A DNA stretch of 64,000 bases from Sandaracinaceae bacterium (GTDB lineage: Bacteria; Myxococcota_A; Polyangia; Polyangiales; Houyiibacteriaceae). The stretch covers positions 62,001 to 126,000 of the forward strand of contig JACKEJ010000005.1 of the NCBI GenBank assembly GCA_020633055.1, written 5' to 3'. A model generated the notes under the pieces. That model did no database searches. It was given only the letters and a program-made list of their open reading frames with translations, and was not told where the DNA came from. Positions 51,464 through 60,168 of this stretch are shown here, piece after piece. A program made the translations under genes and the position numbers. Numbering within the stretch: position 1 is the first letter of the stretch; the number at the start of each line of letters is the position of its first letter.

Positions 51464-52474
51464 GTGCTGCTGGAACCGACCGAGACCTCGCCCCCCCGTG
51501 CCCCCCGTCACGCGCCGCGTGCGGAGCCTGTGCGCGGCTGGGCCGTGGCCGGGACGCTCGCAGTCCTGGCGCTTGCGTTCAGCGCCATCGTCGCCGGGAC
51601 CCTCTCCCTCGCGTCGGCGCAGCGGCAGTACCGAGTGCGCTCGGGCCAGACCTTGGCGGCCATCGCGCAGCGGCATCACGTGTCGGTCTCCAACCTGGCC
51701 GGCGCGAACCGGCTCCGCACCACCGCACGCCTGATGGTCGGGCAGATGCTCGTCATCCCCGAAGAGGGAGTGGCCTACGTGGCGGTCGGTCAGACCCTCT
51801 CGCACGTGGCGCGCGAGAACAACGTGACCGCCGAACAGCTCGCGCGGGCGAACCGTATCGACGTCGATGCAACGCTGCAACCGGGACAGCGGCTGGTGCT
51901 CCCCGGGCACGAACACACGGCGGCGGCGCGGCAACAGTACGGGCGCCCTCGCAACCCGGGCGTGGTCACGTTCTTCCGCTTCTCCAGCCGCGAGACGCTG
52001 CGCATCCGCGTGCTCGACAGCCGCGGCCGGCCACGGCGAGCGGCGCGCACCCAGCTCTCGCGTCTCATGCGGGAGCGCCAGTCGGACGCCACCCACGAGG
52101 TCGATGAACGCTTGATGCGCTTGCTGGTCCAGGTCAGCGACAACTTCGGCGGCCGCAAGCTCTACATCATCAGCGGCTTCCGAACGGCGGGTGGCTACAC
52201 GCGGGAGTCCAGCCGCCACACGCAGGGCCGCGCGGTGGACTTCCGCGTCGACCGCGTGGCCAACACGGAGGTGCGTGACTATTGTCGCCAGCTCCCCGAC
52301 ACAGGCGTGGGCTACTACCCGAACAGCAGCTTCGTCCACCTCGACACGCGCTCGGACTCGGCCTACTGGGTCGACTACTCCCGCTCGGGAGAGGCCCCAC
52401 GGTACCGGCGAGGTGGAGCCGCGAGCGCAGGCGGGGACGACGACGGCGCGGCAGACGCTTCCGAGCCAGACTGA
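51464..52474 (+). CDS. LysM and DUF882/MepK-like peptidase protein
   Basis: A 336-residue envelope protein. A single N-terminal hydrophobic segment (WAVAGTLAVLALAFSAIVAG, ~25-45) anchors or exports it. Two LysM peptidoglycan-binding repeats follow (YRVRSGQTLAAIAQRHHVSV and YVAVGQTLSHVARENNVTAE). The C-terminal domain resembles the DUF882/M15 zinc DD-peptidase group: LYIISGFRTAGGYT, SRHTQGRAVDF (metal His and Asp), and SSFVHLDTRSD (metal His). It would cut or remodel peptidoglycan crosslinks. A Gly/Ala/Asp-rich tail ends the protein. The start is GTG 51464. It diverges from the XRE-pil operon. Confidence 0.85.
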   Translation: MLLEPTETSPPRAPRHAPRAEPVRGWAVAGTLAVLALAFSAIVAGTLSLASAQRQYRVRSGQTLAAIAQRHHVSVSNLAGANRLRTTARLMVGQMLVIPEEGVAYVAVGQTLSHVARENNVTAEQLARANRIDVDATLQPGQRLVLPGHEHTAAARQQYGRPRNPGVVTFFRFSSRETLRIRVLDSRGRPRRAARTQLSRLMRERQSDATHEVDERLMRLLVQVSDNFGGRKLYIISGFRTAGGYTRESSRHTQGRAVDFRVDRVANTEVRDYCRQLPDTGVGYYPNSSFVHLDTRSDSAYWVDYSRSGEAPRYRRGGAASAGGDDDGAADASEPD

Positions 52475-52508
52475 GGCGGTCGAGCCACAGCGAATCGCCC
52501 GTGAACGG

Positions 52509-52760
52509 CTACTCGGGGCAGGGGCGATAGAGGGAGGGGGTCGCCTCACACACGCCATCGACGCAAGCGCGCAGGCTGCCACAGGTGGGCGTGTCCACGG
52601 GCGCGCAGTCATCCAGCGTCTCGCACGGGGTTCCGGCTGGCGCGGCAGGCGGGACGAGGTCCTGTGCGCACCCCATGAGCAGCGTGAGCAGCATGAGCAG
52701 CGTGCGCAGCATGAGGGCGCAGGTCAGGGGCACCATGGCGCGGCGGGAGAGCACGGGCAT
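52509..52760 (-). CDS. very small Cys-rich lipoprotein
   Basis: An 83-residue protein with a lipoprotein signal whose hydrophobic core is built from repeats (LMLRTLLMLLTLLMGC, Cys as lipidation site). The mature ~52 residues contain six cysteines (GTPCETLDDCAP, TCGSLRACVDGVCEA, YRPCPE), a compact disulfide pattern found in many secreted myxobacterial proteins. It begins 3 bases after the stop of the sigma-54 regulator on the same strand, so it is likely cotranscribed with it. Confidence 0.65.
   Translation of the reverse strand: MPVLSRRAMVPLTCALMLRTLLMLLTLLMGCAQDLVPPAAPAGTPCETLDDCAPVDTPTCGSLRACVDGVCEATPSLYRPCPE
52675..52715. repeat. 18-bp tandem repeat encoding a signal-peptide core
   Basis: ATGAGCAGCGTGAGCAGC (52675-52692) is repeated as ATGAGCAGCGTGCGCAGC (52693-52710) with a 5-base start of a third copy. 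The minus strand encodes the Leu/Met-rich core of the small lipoprotein's signal peptide. Confidence 0.85.
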
Positions 52761-52763
52761 CGC

Positions 52764-55211
52764 TCAGAGGATGCCATGCTCTTTCAGGCGCCGGTAGAAT
52801 GTCCGACGCGGCATGCCCAGGTCGAGCGCCGCCCGCGCGCGGTTCCACCCGCTGACCTCCAGCGCAACCAGGATCCGCTCCCGCTCGAGGGCCTTCCAGT
52901 CCGCCTCCGTGGCGGGCGGCGCGACTGCCGCGCCGAACGGCGGTGCGTCGGCTCCTGCGGCTCCGACGACATCGCCGCGGAGCGCCTGTGAGGGTGGCTC
53001 GTCACGCGCGCCGCCCGCGTTGCCCGGTGTGCGCAGGAGCGCCTCGAACAAGGGGGCGTCCAGCACGTCGCCATCCGCGAGCAGGCTGGCGCTGGCCAGC
53101 AGGTGCTCGAGCTGCCGCACGTTGCCCGGGAGCTCGGAACGCGCGAGCAGCGAAAGGGCGGCGGGGGAGAGGCGGCGGCGCTCGCCGCCATGCACCTTCC
53201 GCAGCCGACCGAGGAGGTGCGCCGTGAGCTGTGGCAGATCCGTCACGCGCTCGCGGAGAGGCGGCACGACGACCTCCACCACCTGCAAACGGTAGAACAG
53301 GTCTTCGCGGAACCGCCCCTCAGCCACGCACTCACGGAGTGGTCGACGCGCGGCGCAGACGATGCGCACGTCCACCGTCACGTCGTGGTCCGCACCCAAC
53401 GGTCGCACGCTTCGCTCCTGGAGAACGCGCAGCAGGTCGACTTGCATCTTCGCAGGCATGTCCTCGAGCTCGTCGAGGAAGAGCGTCCCCCCAGACGCCC
53501 GCACGAACACGCCGTCGCGGGCCCGCTCCGCGCCCGTGAACGCGCCGCGAACGTGCCCGAACAGCTCGCTCTCCAGCAGCGACTCGGTGAGCGCGCCGCA
53601 GCCCACCGCGATGAAGGGCGCCGTTCGACGGGGTCCGCTCGCGTGCAACGCGCGGGCGAAGAGCTCCTTGCCCGTGCCGCTCTCGCCGCGAAACACCACG
53701 GGGAGATCCGTGTCCCGGACGCGGTCCACGAGCGCGAGCGCATGCCGCAACGCGGGACTGCTCCCCACGATGCCGAGCTCTTCGAAACCGTGGCGTGCAG
53801 GATCGGCGACACGCGCCAGCGTGCGCCGCGTGTCGGCCAGCTCCGCGCCCTGACGCTCGAGCGCATCCTCGAGCGCGGCCCGGGTCGCCTCGAGCGCGTC
53901 CCGGTGGACACGCAGCTCGTCACGTTGCGACTCGAGCGTCCGGAGCGCGTCGTGCGTCTCGAGCGCGACCGCGGCCTGGTCGGCGAACGCCAAGAGCAGG
54001 TCCATGTCGTCGGCGTCGAAGCGGGCGCGCCACATGCGGTGCTCCAGGTAGAGGGCTCCAAGCACCCCGGCGCGGCCACGGATGGGCACGCACGCCACGC
54101 TCGTGAGCGCGAGGTGATGCACGCTCTCGAACGACCTCAGGCGTGCGTCGTTCTGCGCGTCCACGGTGATGATGGGCCGACCGTCCTGAATGACCGAGAG
54201 CGCAATGCTGCGGCTGAACAACGGATCCGACACCGCGTCCGAAGGCACCGGGCTCTGCGCCGAGGCGGCGATGCCGTCTTCTCTCGCGAGCAGCACCATG
54301 CCGCGCTCGGCGCCCGTCAGGTCTACCGCTCCGTCCGTGATGCGCTCGAGGAGACGCGGCAGCTCTCGCTCGCGCGCCAAGCGGGTCAGGGTCTGAAAGA
54401 GCCTCGCCAACCGCTCTCGGGCGGGGCTGGGGGCGTCAGGAGAGAGCAAGCCCGAACGCGCGCCCGAGGTGGTGGGTCCAAGCCCCGCGAACAACCCAGC
54501 GCGGAGTCGGACCGGGAGGGTGAGGCCGAGCTCTTCCAGCCGGCGTACCAAGCGCTCCTCCACGTCCGCCCGTGAGCTCGGGGCCTGTTCACGCGCGAGG
54601 ACCGCGGCGGCCCTCAACAGCTCGGCGCCGAGGACCCGCTGGGGCAGCGCCTCGGCGCAGGTCACCATGCGGTCGAGCGCGGCCCCCTCCAAGACGTCGA
54701 GCCAGGCGGCCAGGGCGTCACGGACGGCACCATGCGGCAATGAGTGGCACACGTCACGCGCTCGGCGCCGATCCCCGACCCGACGTCGTGACAGGCGCAC
54801 CATCGCCTCGTGCGCCTCGAGCCTGCGCGCCCCGTGGGGGGTGGCGTGGCCACGGCACCAGGCGGCCCCCTGCTCGAGCTGCAAGAGCGCCTCGTCGATG
54901 TCCCCCGTGCGTTGCGCCGTGAGGGCTGCGCGAACCCTCGCGTGCACCGTCGGCACACCGACACCACCGACAAACATCGGTAATCCTTCGACAATTTCGT
55001 GAGACTCGTTGACGGACCCGAGCCGCAGCAGCCATGTTGCCCGCAGCTCGGAGGTCCCCCGCTCGCGCTCGGGCCCACCCTCCAGCGCATGCAGCCCTTC
55101 CCCCAGCCGCCCATCGATCAGGAGGGCCTCGGCCTTCGCCAGACCGCTCCACCGCCCCTCGGCCAACGGTCCCCGAGCCACCAACCAGGCTTCGCTGACG
55201 CCTTCGTCCAT
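52764..55211 (-). CDS. sigma-54-dependent activator with GAF domain
   Basis: An 815-residue NtrC-type enhancer-binding protein. Residues 1-~250 are helical, possibly degenerate TPR. A GAF domain spans ~285-440 (ERITDGAVDLTGAERGMVLL, SVACVPIRGRAGVLGALYLE), then a coiled-coil (~445-490). The AAA+ domain has Walker A GESGTGKE (~509), ESELFGHVRGAFTGAERA with the sigma-54 contact GAFTGA (~554), Walker B GGTLFLDELEDM and the R-finger region FREDLFYRLQVVEV. The C-terminal Fis-type HTH is RILVALEVSGWNRARAALDL then GMPRRTFYRRLKEHGIL. The start ATG 55211 is chosen because TAGGCT lies 7 bases upstream; GTG 55265 and ATG 55259 are longer options. It senses a small molecule by GAF and activates unknown targets. 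Confidence 0.92.
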   Translation of the reverse strand: MDEGVSEAWLVARGPLAEGRWSGLAKAEALLIDGRLGEGLHALEGGPERERGTSELRATWLLRLGSVNESHEIVEGLPMFVGGVGVPTVHARVRAALTAQRTGDIDEALLQLEQGAAWCRGHATPHGARRLEAHEAMVRLSRRRVGDRRRARDVCHSLPHGAVRDALAAWLDVLEGAALDRMVTCAEALPQRVLGAELLRAAAVLAREQAPSSRADVEERLVRRLEELGLTLPVRLRAGLFAGLGPTTSGARSGLLSPDAPSPARERLARLFQTLTRLARERELPRLLERITDGAVDLTGAERGMVLLAREDGIAASAQSPVPSDAVSDPLFSRSIALSVIQDGRPIITVDAQNDARLRSFESVHHLALTSVACVPIRGRAGVLGALYLEHRMWRARFDADDMDLLLAFADQAAVALETHDALRTLESQRDELRVHRDALEATRAALEDALERQGAELADTRRTLARVADPARHGFEELGIVGSSPALRHALALVDRVRDTDLPVVFRGESGTGKELFARALHASGPRRTAPFIAVGCGALTESLLESELFGHVRGAFTGAERARDGVFVRASGGTLFLDELEDMPAKMQVDLLRVLQERSVRPLGADHDVTVDVRIVCAARRPLRECVAEGRFREDLFYRLQVVEVVVPPLRERVTDLPQLTAHLLGRLRKVHGGERRRLSPAALSLLARSELPGNVRQLEHLLASASLLADGDVLDAPLFEALLRTPGNAGGARDEPPSQALRGDVVGAAGADAPPFGAAVAPPATEADWKALERERILVALEVSGWNRARAALDLGMPRRTFYRRLKEHGIL

Positions 55212-55218
55212 CGGCCGC

Positions 55219-55242
55219 AGCCTACACAACTTGGCACAAGTT
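55219..55242 (-). promoter_or_regulatory. candidate -10 box and overlapping dyad for the sigma-54 activator gene
   Basis: TAGGCT (55224-55219) ends 7 bases before ATG 55211. Directly upstream, AACTTG (55228-55233) and CAAGTT (55237-55242) form a 15-bp dyad with a 3-base centre, lying where it would block polymerase between -10 and -35; it could be an operator. Confidence 0.45.
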
Positions 55243-55280
55243 TGAGCGACATTCGCCATCCTCACACCAACCTTGCGCCA

Positions 55281-55286
55281 TAGTGT
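55281..55286 (+). promoter_or_regulatory. candidate -10 box for leaderless start at 55293
   Basis: TAGTGT ends 6 bases before the GTG at 55293; no ribosome site is seen. Confidence 0.45.
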
Positions 55287-55292
55287 GTCACC

Positions 55293-56939
55293 GTGACCCT
55301 CGGCGCCGACGCCGCGTCGCGGCCCAATCCGTGGTACATCGCGGTGCCGATGAGTCGCGCCTCAGCCCAAAAGAACGCCGCCGCGCTGGCGACCGCCATC
55401 TTGTGCGCCGGGGTCGGCGCGCTTCTGCTCCTGGCGAGTCGCCCCGGCGACCCCTTGGCGGCCCTCGGTCATCCCGGGTGGTCCTCGCCGCTGCTCGTGC
55501 TGGTCGCGCTGGTGCCCGCGATGCTGTGGCTCGAGCTGGCCCCCCAGCGGGTGCACGCCGGCGTGGGCGCCCTCGGGGCGCTCGTCCTCGGATTCGGCAC
55601 GAGCGCGCTGGCTGCGTACGGAGCTGCGGCCAGCATCCTCCCAGCGATCATCGCGCAGGGGTACCCAGAGCCCGACGCGTGGGCCAGCGCGCAGATGGCG
55701 GCTGCGCTGCAGGCGTCGACCGCCTCGGTGGCGACCCTGCTCGCCTGGTACGCCGTGCGACGCGGGCGACGCGCCACCGGGTTCTTCGCCTTCGCGTGGG
55801 TCGCGGCCGAAGGGCTCGCGCCGCTGGGCGCGGAGCGGCTCTCCGTCGCCCTCTTCGAGCACCCGAGCTACATCGCGCTCGCGTCCATCGGCGGACCGTC
55901 CCTGGTGAGCTTGGTGTGCGCGCTGGTCAACGGCGCTCTGGCCGAGTGCCTCCTGCTGGCGGTCCCGCCACGCCGCCGGCCCTACCTGGTGTTGGCCGCC
56001 ATCGCGGGCGTTGGCGGCAGCTTGGCCATCCACCAGGTGCGCGTGGAGGCGTTGTCTGCCGTCCGCGCGAGCGCGCCCGACGTCCGACTGCTGGTGGTCC
56101 AGCCCGCTCCGACGGAAGCGCCGACCCTGGTCGAGCAGACTCGCGCGGCCCTCGACGACGTGGTCGGGGATCCCATCACTGCGGTCGTGTGGCCCGCGGT
56201 GACCTACGACGAGCCCATCGCCTGGGCCGAGCTGGACCTGGCCCCGCGGCTGCCAGCGGGCGTGGACGAACCTTTCCTGGTCGGGACACGCATGGCACGA
56301 GATGCGCCGCCCGAGGGCCCGCTCGCACACGCGCTGGTGCTGACGGACGAGGCCCGTCAACGCAGCGCCGTCTATCAGACCACGGTCCTCGCGCCCTTCT
56401 TGGACTTTGCGCCGCTCGAGGAGGTGCTGCCAGACGGCGCGCGCGCGCGCATTCACGACGCGGGGCGCCGTCCTGGTCAGCGGGGCGCGATGTTCGAGAT
56501 CGGCCGTGTGCCCTTCGGCGTCATGGTGGGCTGGGACGACTTCAGCGGACCAGACCTGCGCCGTCAGCTCAGTGACCAGGACCCGGAGTGGTTGTTGAGC
56601 GTGGTCGACGACCGCGCGTTCGCCGACACTCCGCTGCCCACCTACCACGAGGCCTGCGCCGTGTTCCGGGCCGTGGAGCAAGGACGCTACGTCCTGCGCG
56701 CCGCAGCGCACGGAGGCTCCACCCTGATCGACCCCGTGGGTGCGCGCTCGGGGACGATGCCGCTCGGAGAAGGCGGCGCCGAAGTGTTCGACGTGCCACG
56801 CCTACACGCCGCCACGGGCTACCAGGTGGTCGGTAACTTCGCGACGCTGCTGTGCCTGTTGTTCGCCGTGTCGTTGGTGCTCCTGCGCCCACCACGCGCG
56901 ACCGGGGAAGCCGGCGACGACGCCGCGGCGGAAGGATGA
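55293..56939 (+). CDS. Lnt-like (apolipoprotein N-acyltransferase) pseudoenzyme
   Basis: A 548-residue protein with the layout of Lnt: ~8 hydrophobic segments in the first 270 residues (ALATAILCAGVGALLLLASR, PLLVLVALVPAMLWLELAPQ), a nitrilase-fold domain (~285-510), and a last helix (FATLLCLLFAVSLVLLRPP). Lnt acylates the N-terminal Cys of lipoproteins using a Glu-Lys-Cys triad. Here WPE reads WPA (Ala302), the YNK lysine is Thr363 in YQTTVLAPF, and the ICYE cysteine is Gly413 in VGWDDF. The surrounding residues align well, so this is probably a catalytically dead Lnt homologue. The stop overlaps ldcA by 4 bases. A true Lnt would be elsewhere in the genome. Confidence 0.82.
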   Translation: MTLGADAASRPNPWYIAVPMSRASAQKNAAALATAILCAGVGALLLLASRPGDPLAALGHPGWSSPLLVLVALVPAMLWLELAPQRVHAGVGALGALVLGFGTSALAAYGAAASILPAIIAQGYPEPDAWASAQMAAALQASTASVATLLAWYAVRRGRRATGFFAFAWVAAEGLAPLGAERLSVALFEHPSYIALASIGGPSLVSLVCALVNGALAECLLLAVPPRRRPYLVLAAIAGVGGSLAIHQVRVEALSAVRASAPDVRLLVVQPAPTEAPTLVEQTRAALDDVVGDPITAVVWPAVTYDEPIAWAELDLAPRLPAGVDEPFLVGTRMARDAPPEGPLAHALVLTDEARQRSAVYQTTVLAPFLDFAPLEEVLPDGARARIHDAGRRPGQRGAMFEIGRVPFGVMVGWDDFSGPDLRRQLSDQDPEWLLSVVDDRAFADTPLPTYHEACAVFRAVEQGRYVLRAAAHGGSTLIDPVGARSGTMPLGEGGAEVFDVPRLHAATGYQVVGNFATLLCLLFAVSLVLLRPPRATGEAGDDAAAEG

Positions 56940-57838
56940 CGCCGCCCCTCCTGGAGCCCCCGCCCCTCTCCATCGGGGACCATGTCGCCCTGATCGCGCC
57001 CAGCGGAGCATTCGATCGCGCGGCGTTCTTGCGGGGAGTCGCGCGGCTCGAGGCGTTGGGGTATCGGTGTCGCTACGACGAGGGCATCTTCGAGCGCGTT
57101 GGCTACTGCGCAGGCGACGACGCGCGGCGCGCCGACGAAGTCGAACGCGCGCTGGCAGACCCCGAGGTACGCTGGCTGGTGGCTGCCCGTGGTGGCTTCG
57201 GCGCCACACGCCTCCTACCCCGGCTGTCGGTCGACGCGGTTCGTCGAGCCGGCAAGGGGCTCGTCGGCTTCAGCGACGTGACGGCGCTGCACGCGCTGTG
57301 GGCACGCGCTGGTGTGGCGTCGGTCCACGGCACCATGGTGGCGAAGCTCGACGCCCTCCCGCCCGACGCGCTCGCGCGGTGGGCAGGAGCGCTCGCCGGC
57401 GCGTCTCCCGCCCCGTTCACGCAGCTCACGCCGCTGGTTCACGGGCACGCGGAGGGCCCGCTGCGCGGCGGCAACCTCGCCGTGCTCGCCGCGCTGGCCG
57501 GGACCCCCTACGCGCCGCCGCTCGACGACGCCGTCCTCTTCTTGGAAGACGTCGGCGAGCGCCCCTATCGCGTCGACCGCATGCTCACGACGCTCCGCCA
57601 GGCGGGGTGGTTCGCGCGGCTCCGCGGGGTGGTGTTCGGCGCCTTCACCGAAGCTCCGGCGGGCCCCGATGGCGTCGAGACACGGGACGTGCTGCGCGAG
57701 CACGCCGAAGCGCTCGGGCTCCCCGCCGCCTGCGACGCGCCCGTGGGCCACGTGAACGACAACCGCGAGCTGTGGCTGGGTCGACGCGTCACGCTGGACG
57801 CGACGTCGGGCACCCTGCGCTGGCTCCCCGTCCCCTGA
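56936..57838 (+). CDS. ldcA: LD-carboxypeptidase (S66 family)
   Basis: A 300-residue cytoplasmic LD-carboxypeptidase that removes the terminal D-Ala from recycled tetrapeptides of peptidoglycan. The nucleophile elbow GFSDVTALHALWA (Ser ~105), the acidic FLEDVGERPYRVDRML (~203) and the catalytic His in APVGHVNDNRELWLG are present, as are IAPSG near the N-terminus and RGGFGATRLLP. The ATG overlaps the Lnt-like stop (ATGA). Cell-wall recycling and envelope genes are thus coupled here. Confidence 0.92.
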   Translation: MTPPLLEPPPLSIGDHVALIAPSGAFDRAAFLRGVARLEALGYRCRYDEGIFERVGYCAGDDARRADEVERALADPEVRWLVAARGGFGATRLLPRLSVDAVRRAGKGLVGFSDVTALHALWARAGVASVHGTMVAKLDALPPDALARWAGALAGASPAPFTQLTPLVHGHAEGPLRGGNLAVLAALAGTPYAPPLDDAVLFLEDVGERPYRVDRMLTTLRQAGWFARLRGVVFGAFTEAPAGPDGVETRDVLREHAEALGLPAACDAPVGHVNDNRELWLGRRVTLDATSGTLRWLPVP

Positions 57839-57903
57839 GCCACAGCCCCAAAGCCCCTGTACTTGGGACGCGATTGGCTTAGGATGCGACGAGGCTACGC
57901 AAC

Positions 57904-58602
57904 GTGCGGCTACTCGCGAGCGGAAAGACGGCGACAGGACCCCGGGCGTCCAACGAAGACTGCTACGGCATCGAGCTGGAGCTGGGCTTGTTCGTGGTCG
58001 CGGACGGCATGGGCGCAGCCGGGGACGCCGCGAGTCGCTTGGCGGTGGACACGGTCTGCGCCCACTTCCGAGAGGCCGGGCGCCGGGACCCGCTGCTGGA
58101 GTTCGACGCAGCCATCGCGTCCGCGGCGGCGCGCATCGACGAGGACCGACGCAGCGAGAGCATGGCGGCCACCGTCGCGGCGCTCGCGCTGTTCGGGAAC
58201 GGTGCCACCGTCGCCCACGTCGGGGACAGCCGCGTCTACCGCCTCCGTCGGCGGCGCATCGAGAGGCTCACACGCGACCACTCCGTCGTGAGCGAGATGG
58301 AGCTGACGCTCGGCCGCCCGATCCACCACCGAGCGTCGCACCCCATGGGCACCGTCGTGACGCGCGCCCTGGGCGGCGGTGGTGACGCGCGGCCCGACGT
58401 GCGGTTCCTCGACGTGGCGTCGCACGATCGCTTCTTGCTCTGCAGTGACGGCCTCACCGACGCCATCCTCGAGCCCGACCTGCGTCCGTTGCTGGCGCGC
58501 GGCACCCCAGACGACGCCAGCGCCTGCCTGGTGGAGCAAGCGCTGCGCAACGGCGCGCGCGACAACGTCACCGTCGTCGTCGTCGACGTGATGGGCCTGT
58601 GA
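57904..58602 (+). CDS. PP2C-type Ser/Thr protein phosphatase
   Basis: A 232-residue PPM/PP2C phosphatase. Metal-binding acidic residues appear in GPRASNEDCYG, FVVADGMGAAGDAASRLAVD, VAHVGDSRVYRLR, LLCSDGLTDAI and ARDNVTVVVVDV. It dephosphorylates proteins phosphorylated by Hanks-type kinases, abundant in myxobacteria; no kinase gene is nearby. Its GTG start at 57904 gives the standard N-terminus (MRLLASGKTATGPRA). It ends 6 bases from the convergent von Willebrand-domain gene. Confidence 0.92.
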   Translation: MRLLASGKTATGPRASNEDCYGIELELGLFVVADGMGAAGDAASRLAVDTVCAHFREAGRRDPLLEFDAAIASAAARIDEDRRSESMAATVAALALFGNGATVAHVGDSRVYRLRRRRIERLTRDHSVVSEMELTLGRPIHHRASHPMGTVVTRALGGGGDARPDVRFLDVASHDRFLLCSDGLTDAILEPDLRPLLARGTPDDASACLVEQALRNGARDNVTVVVVDVMGL

Positions 58603-58608
58603 ACCCGG

Positions 58609-60168
58609 TCAGTTCGGGATGAGCTCGTGCATGCCGAGCCCGCGCAGGTCGCTCGTCACGAGTCGTGTGAGTTGATCGTTCCAGTATTCGATCGCGACGC
58701 GGTCGGTATCCGCCTCCATGTGCGGATTCCCGACCCCGCTCTCGTCGGTGAGGTACGTGTAGGGAGCGCCCGTCACGGTCGCCATCGCGCGGAAGAGGAA
58801 CTCCACCTCGCGGTCTGCTCCGCTGGCGGCAACGGGCAGCAGCCGGATACCGCGCCGAGACGCCTCTCGCATGGCCTGCACGTAGGTGAACGACGTCTGA
58901 TAGCTCTGCGGCGGCGCGTCGGCGATGACGACCAAGACCCGCACCGCGTCTCCCTCGCTCCAGGTCTGGCGCCCGAACGCTGCCGCGAGCCCCGCGTTCA
59001 TGTCCTCTGGATAGTCCCCGCCACCATCCGCGCGGATGCCCAGCATGGTGCGCGCGAAGCCCTGGATGTCGGACGTGAAGCGGATCTCCTGCAGCGGCTC
59101 GCGATCCGTGCGATCACGGTAGAACGTCGCACCGACGCGAATGGCCACCTCGGGGGACGACGCGTGGATGCGCCCGACGATGTCCGCCACCTCGCTGTTC
59201 ACGTAGCGTAGCTCGTCCTCCATGCTGCCCGTGACGTCGATCAGGAAGGCGAGGTCGAGGCGCTGGGGGGCGCGCGCGGAGACCCCCTGCATGCGGAAGA
59301 CCACGTCTTGCCCGTCACCGGCCGCGGGGATGCGCGCGGCCACCTGCGCCTGCACGCCGTTGGCCGAGACCGTAGCCTGCACGTCACTGCCGACGTCACC
59401 GAGCACCCCGGGAAAGTAGTCCCAGTAGCCGTCGGCCATCGTCGTCCCGCCGACGCGACCGCGCTGCCCGCCCAGCGTGACCTCCGCGCCGCGGAAGGGG
59501 CGGCCCTGCGCATCGACCACGCGGAAGCGCACGCGTCGCGACACGTCGAAGCCAGCCCGCTGGGCCTCGAACGGCCGTCGTCCAACGTACTCGAGGTAGT
59601 TGCCGCGCCGATCGCTGTCACCCACGGTCGCCGCCGTGAGCACCCGCGCCTGCGGCGCCACCTGCTGCTGTACGACGGGCGGGGGCTCGGGGGCGACGAC
59701 GGTCTCCTCGAGGGTGACGGTCACGCTCACGTCGATGTCTGCCGCCCCGCCTCCGTGGGGTGGCGGTGGGGCCATGCGCGCCTCGGCCTCGGTCGCGGGC
59801 CGGCTGCTCTCGGCGCCGCGCGTGCGGCTGGGCACGGGGCTGGGCGCAGCGCTGGGCACATCCGCGGGGAGCCCCCCGGTGCCGTCGGCCCAGCCATTGC
59901 TGAGGCTGTCGCCGCGCCCGCCGGCGCGCCCAGGCGCGCCATGGCCTTCCGACTCGCCCCCAGCGCCCGTGGGGGCAGCGGCGCCGTCGCTGGCGCCCCA
60001 GGCGCCGTCGGACGTGGAGGCGTACTCCACGCTGGCCGGCGAGTGAGCTCCTCCCGTCTCTGGCGCGGACTCGTACGAAGAGCCGGACGCGCCGCAGCCC
60101 GAGAGGGAGAGCACGAGGGCGAGGCGCAGAGGCAGACGGCGCGCACGAGAATGGGGCAGACGGGACAT
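58609..60168 (-). CDS. von Willebrand factor A domain lipoprotein
   Basis: A 519-residue lipoprotein: signal RLPLRLALVLSLSGC with lipobox, then a ~160-residue Gly/Ala/Pro/Ser-rich low-complexity region. A small beta domain at ~215-290 (RVRFRVVDAQGRPFRGAEVT) resembles carboxypeptidase-regulatory-like domains, followed by a vWA domain (~305-500) starting RLDLAFLIDVTGSMEDELRY. Its MIDAS motif is DxTxS in place of DxSxS. Such proteins bind other proteins through a metal ion at the surface. AGGAG lies 8 bases before ATG 60168. Confidence 0.85.
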   Translation of the reverse strand: MSRLPHSRARRLPLRLALVLSLSGCGASGSSYESAPETGGAHSPASVEYASTSDGAWGASDGAAAPTGAGGESEGHGAPGRAGGRGDSLSNGWADGTGGLPADVPSAAPSPVPSRTRGAESSRPATEAEARMAPPPPHGGGAADIDVSVTVTLEETVVAPEPPPVVQQQVAPQARVLTAATVGDSDRRGNYLEYVGRRPFEAQRAGFDVSRRVRFRVVDAQGRPFRGAEVTLGGQRGRVGGTTMADGYWDYFPGVLGDVGSDVQATVSANGVQAQVAARIPAAGDGQDVVFRMQGVSARAPQRLDLAFLIDVTGSMEDELRYVNSEVADIVGRIHASSPEVAIRVGATFYRDRTDREPLQEIRFTSDIQGFARTMLGIRADGGGDYPEDMNAGLAAAFGRQTWSEGDAVRVLVVIADAPPQSYQTSFTYVQAMREASRRGIRLLPVAASGADREVEFLFRAMATVTGAPYTYLTDESGVGNPHMEADTDRVAIEYWNDQLTRLVTSDLRGLGMHELIPN

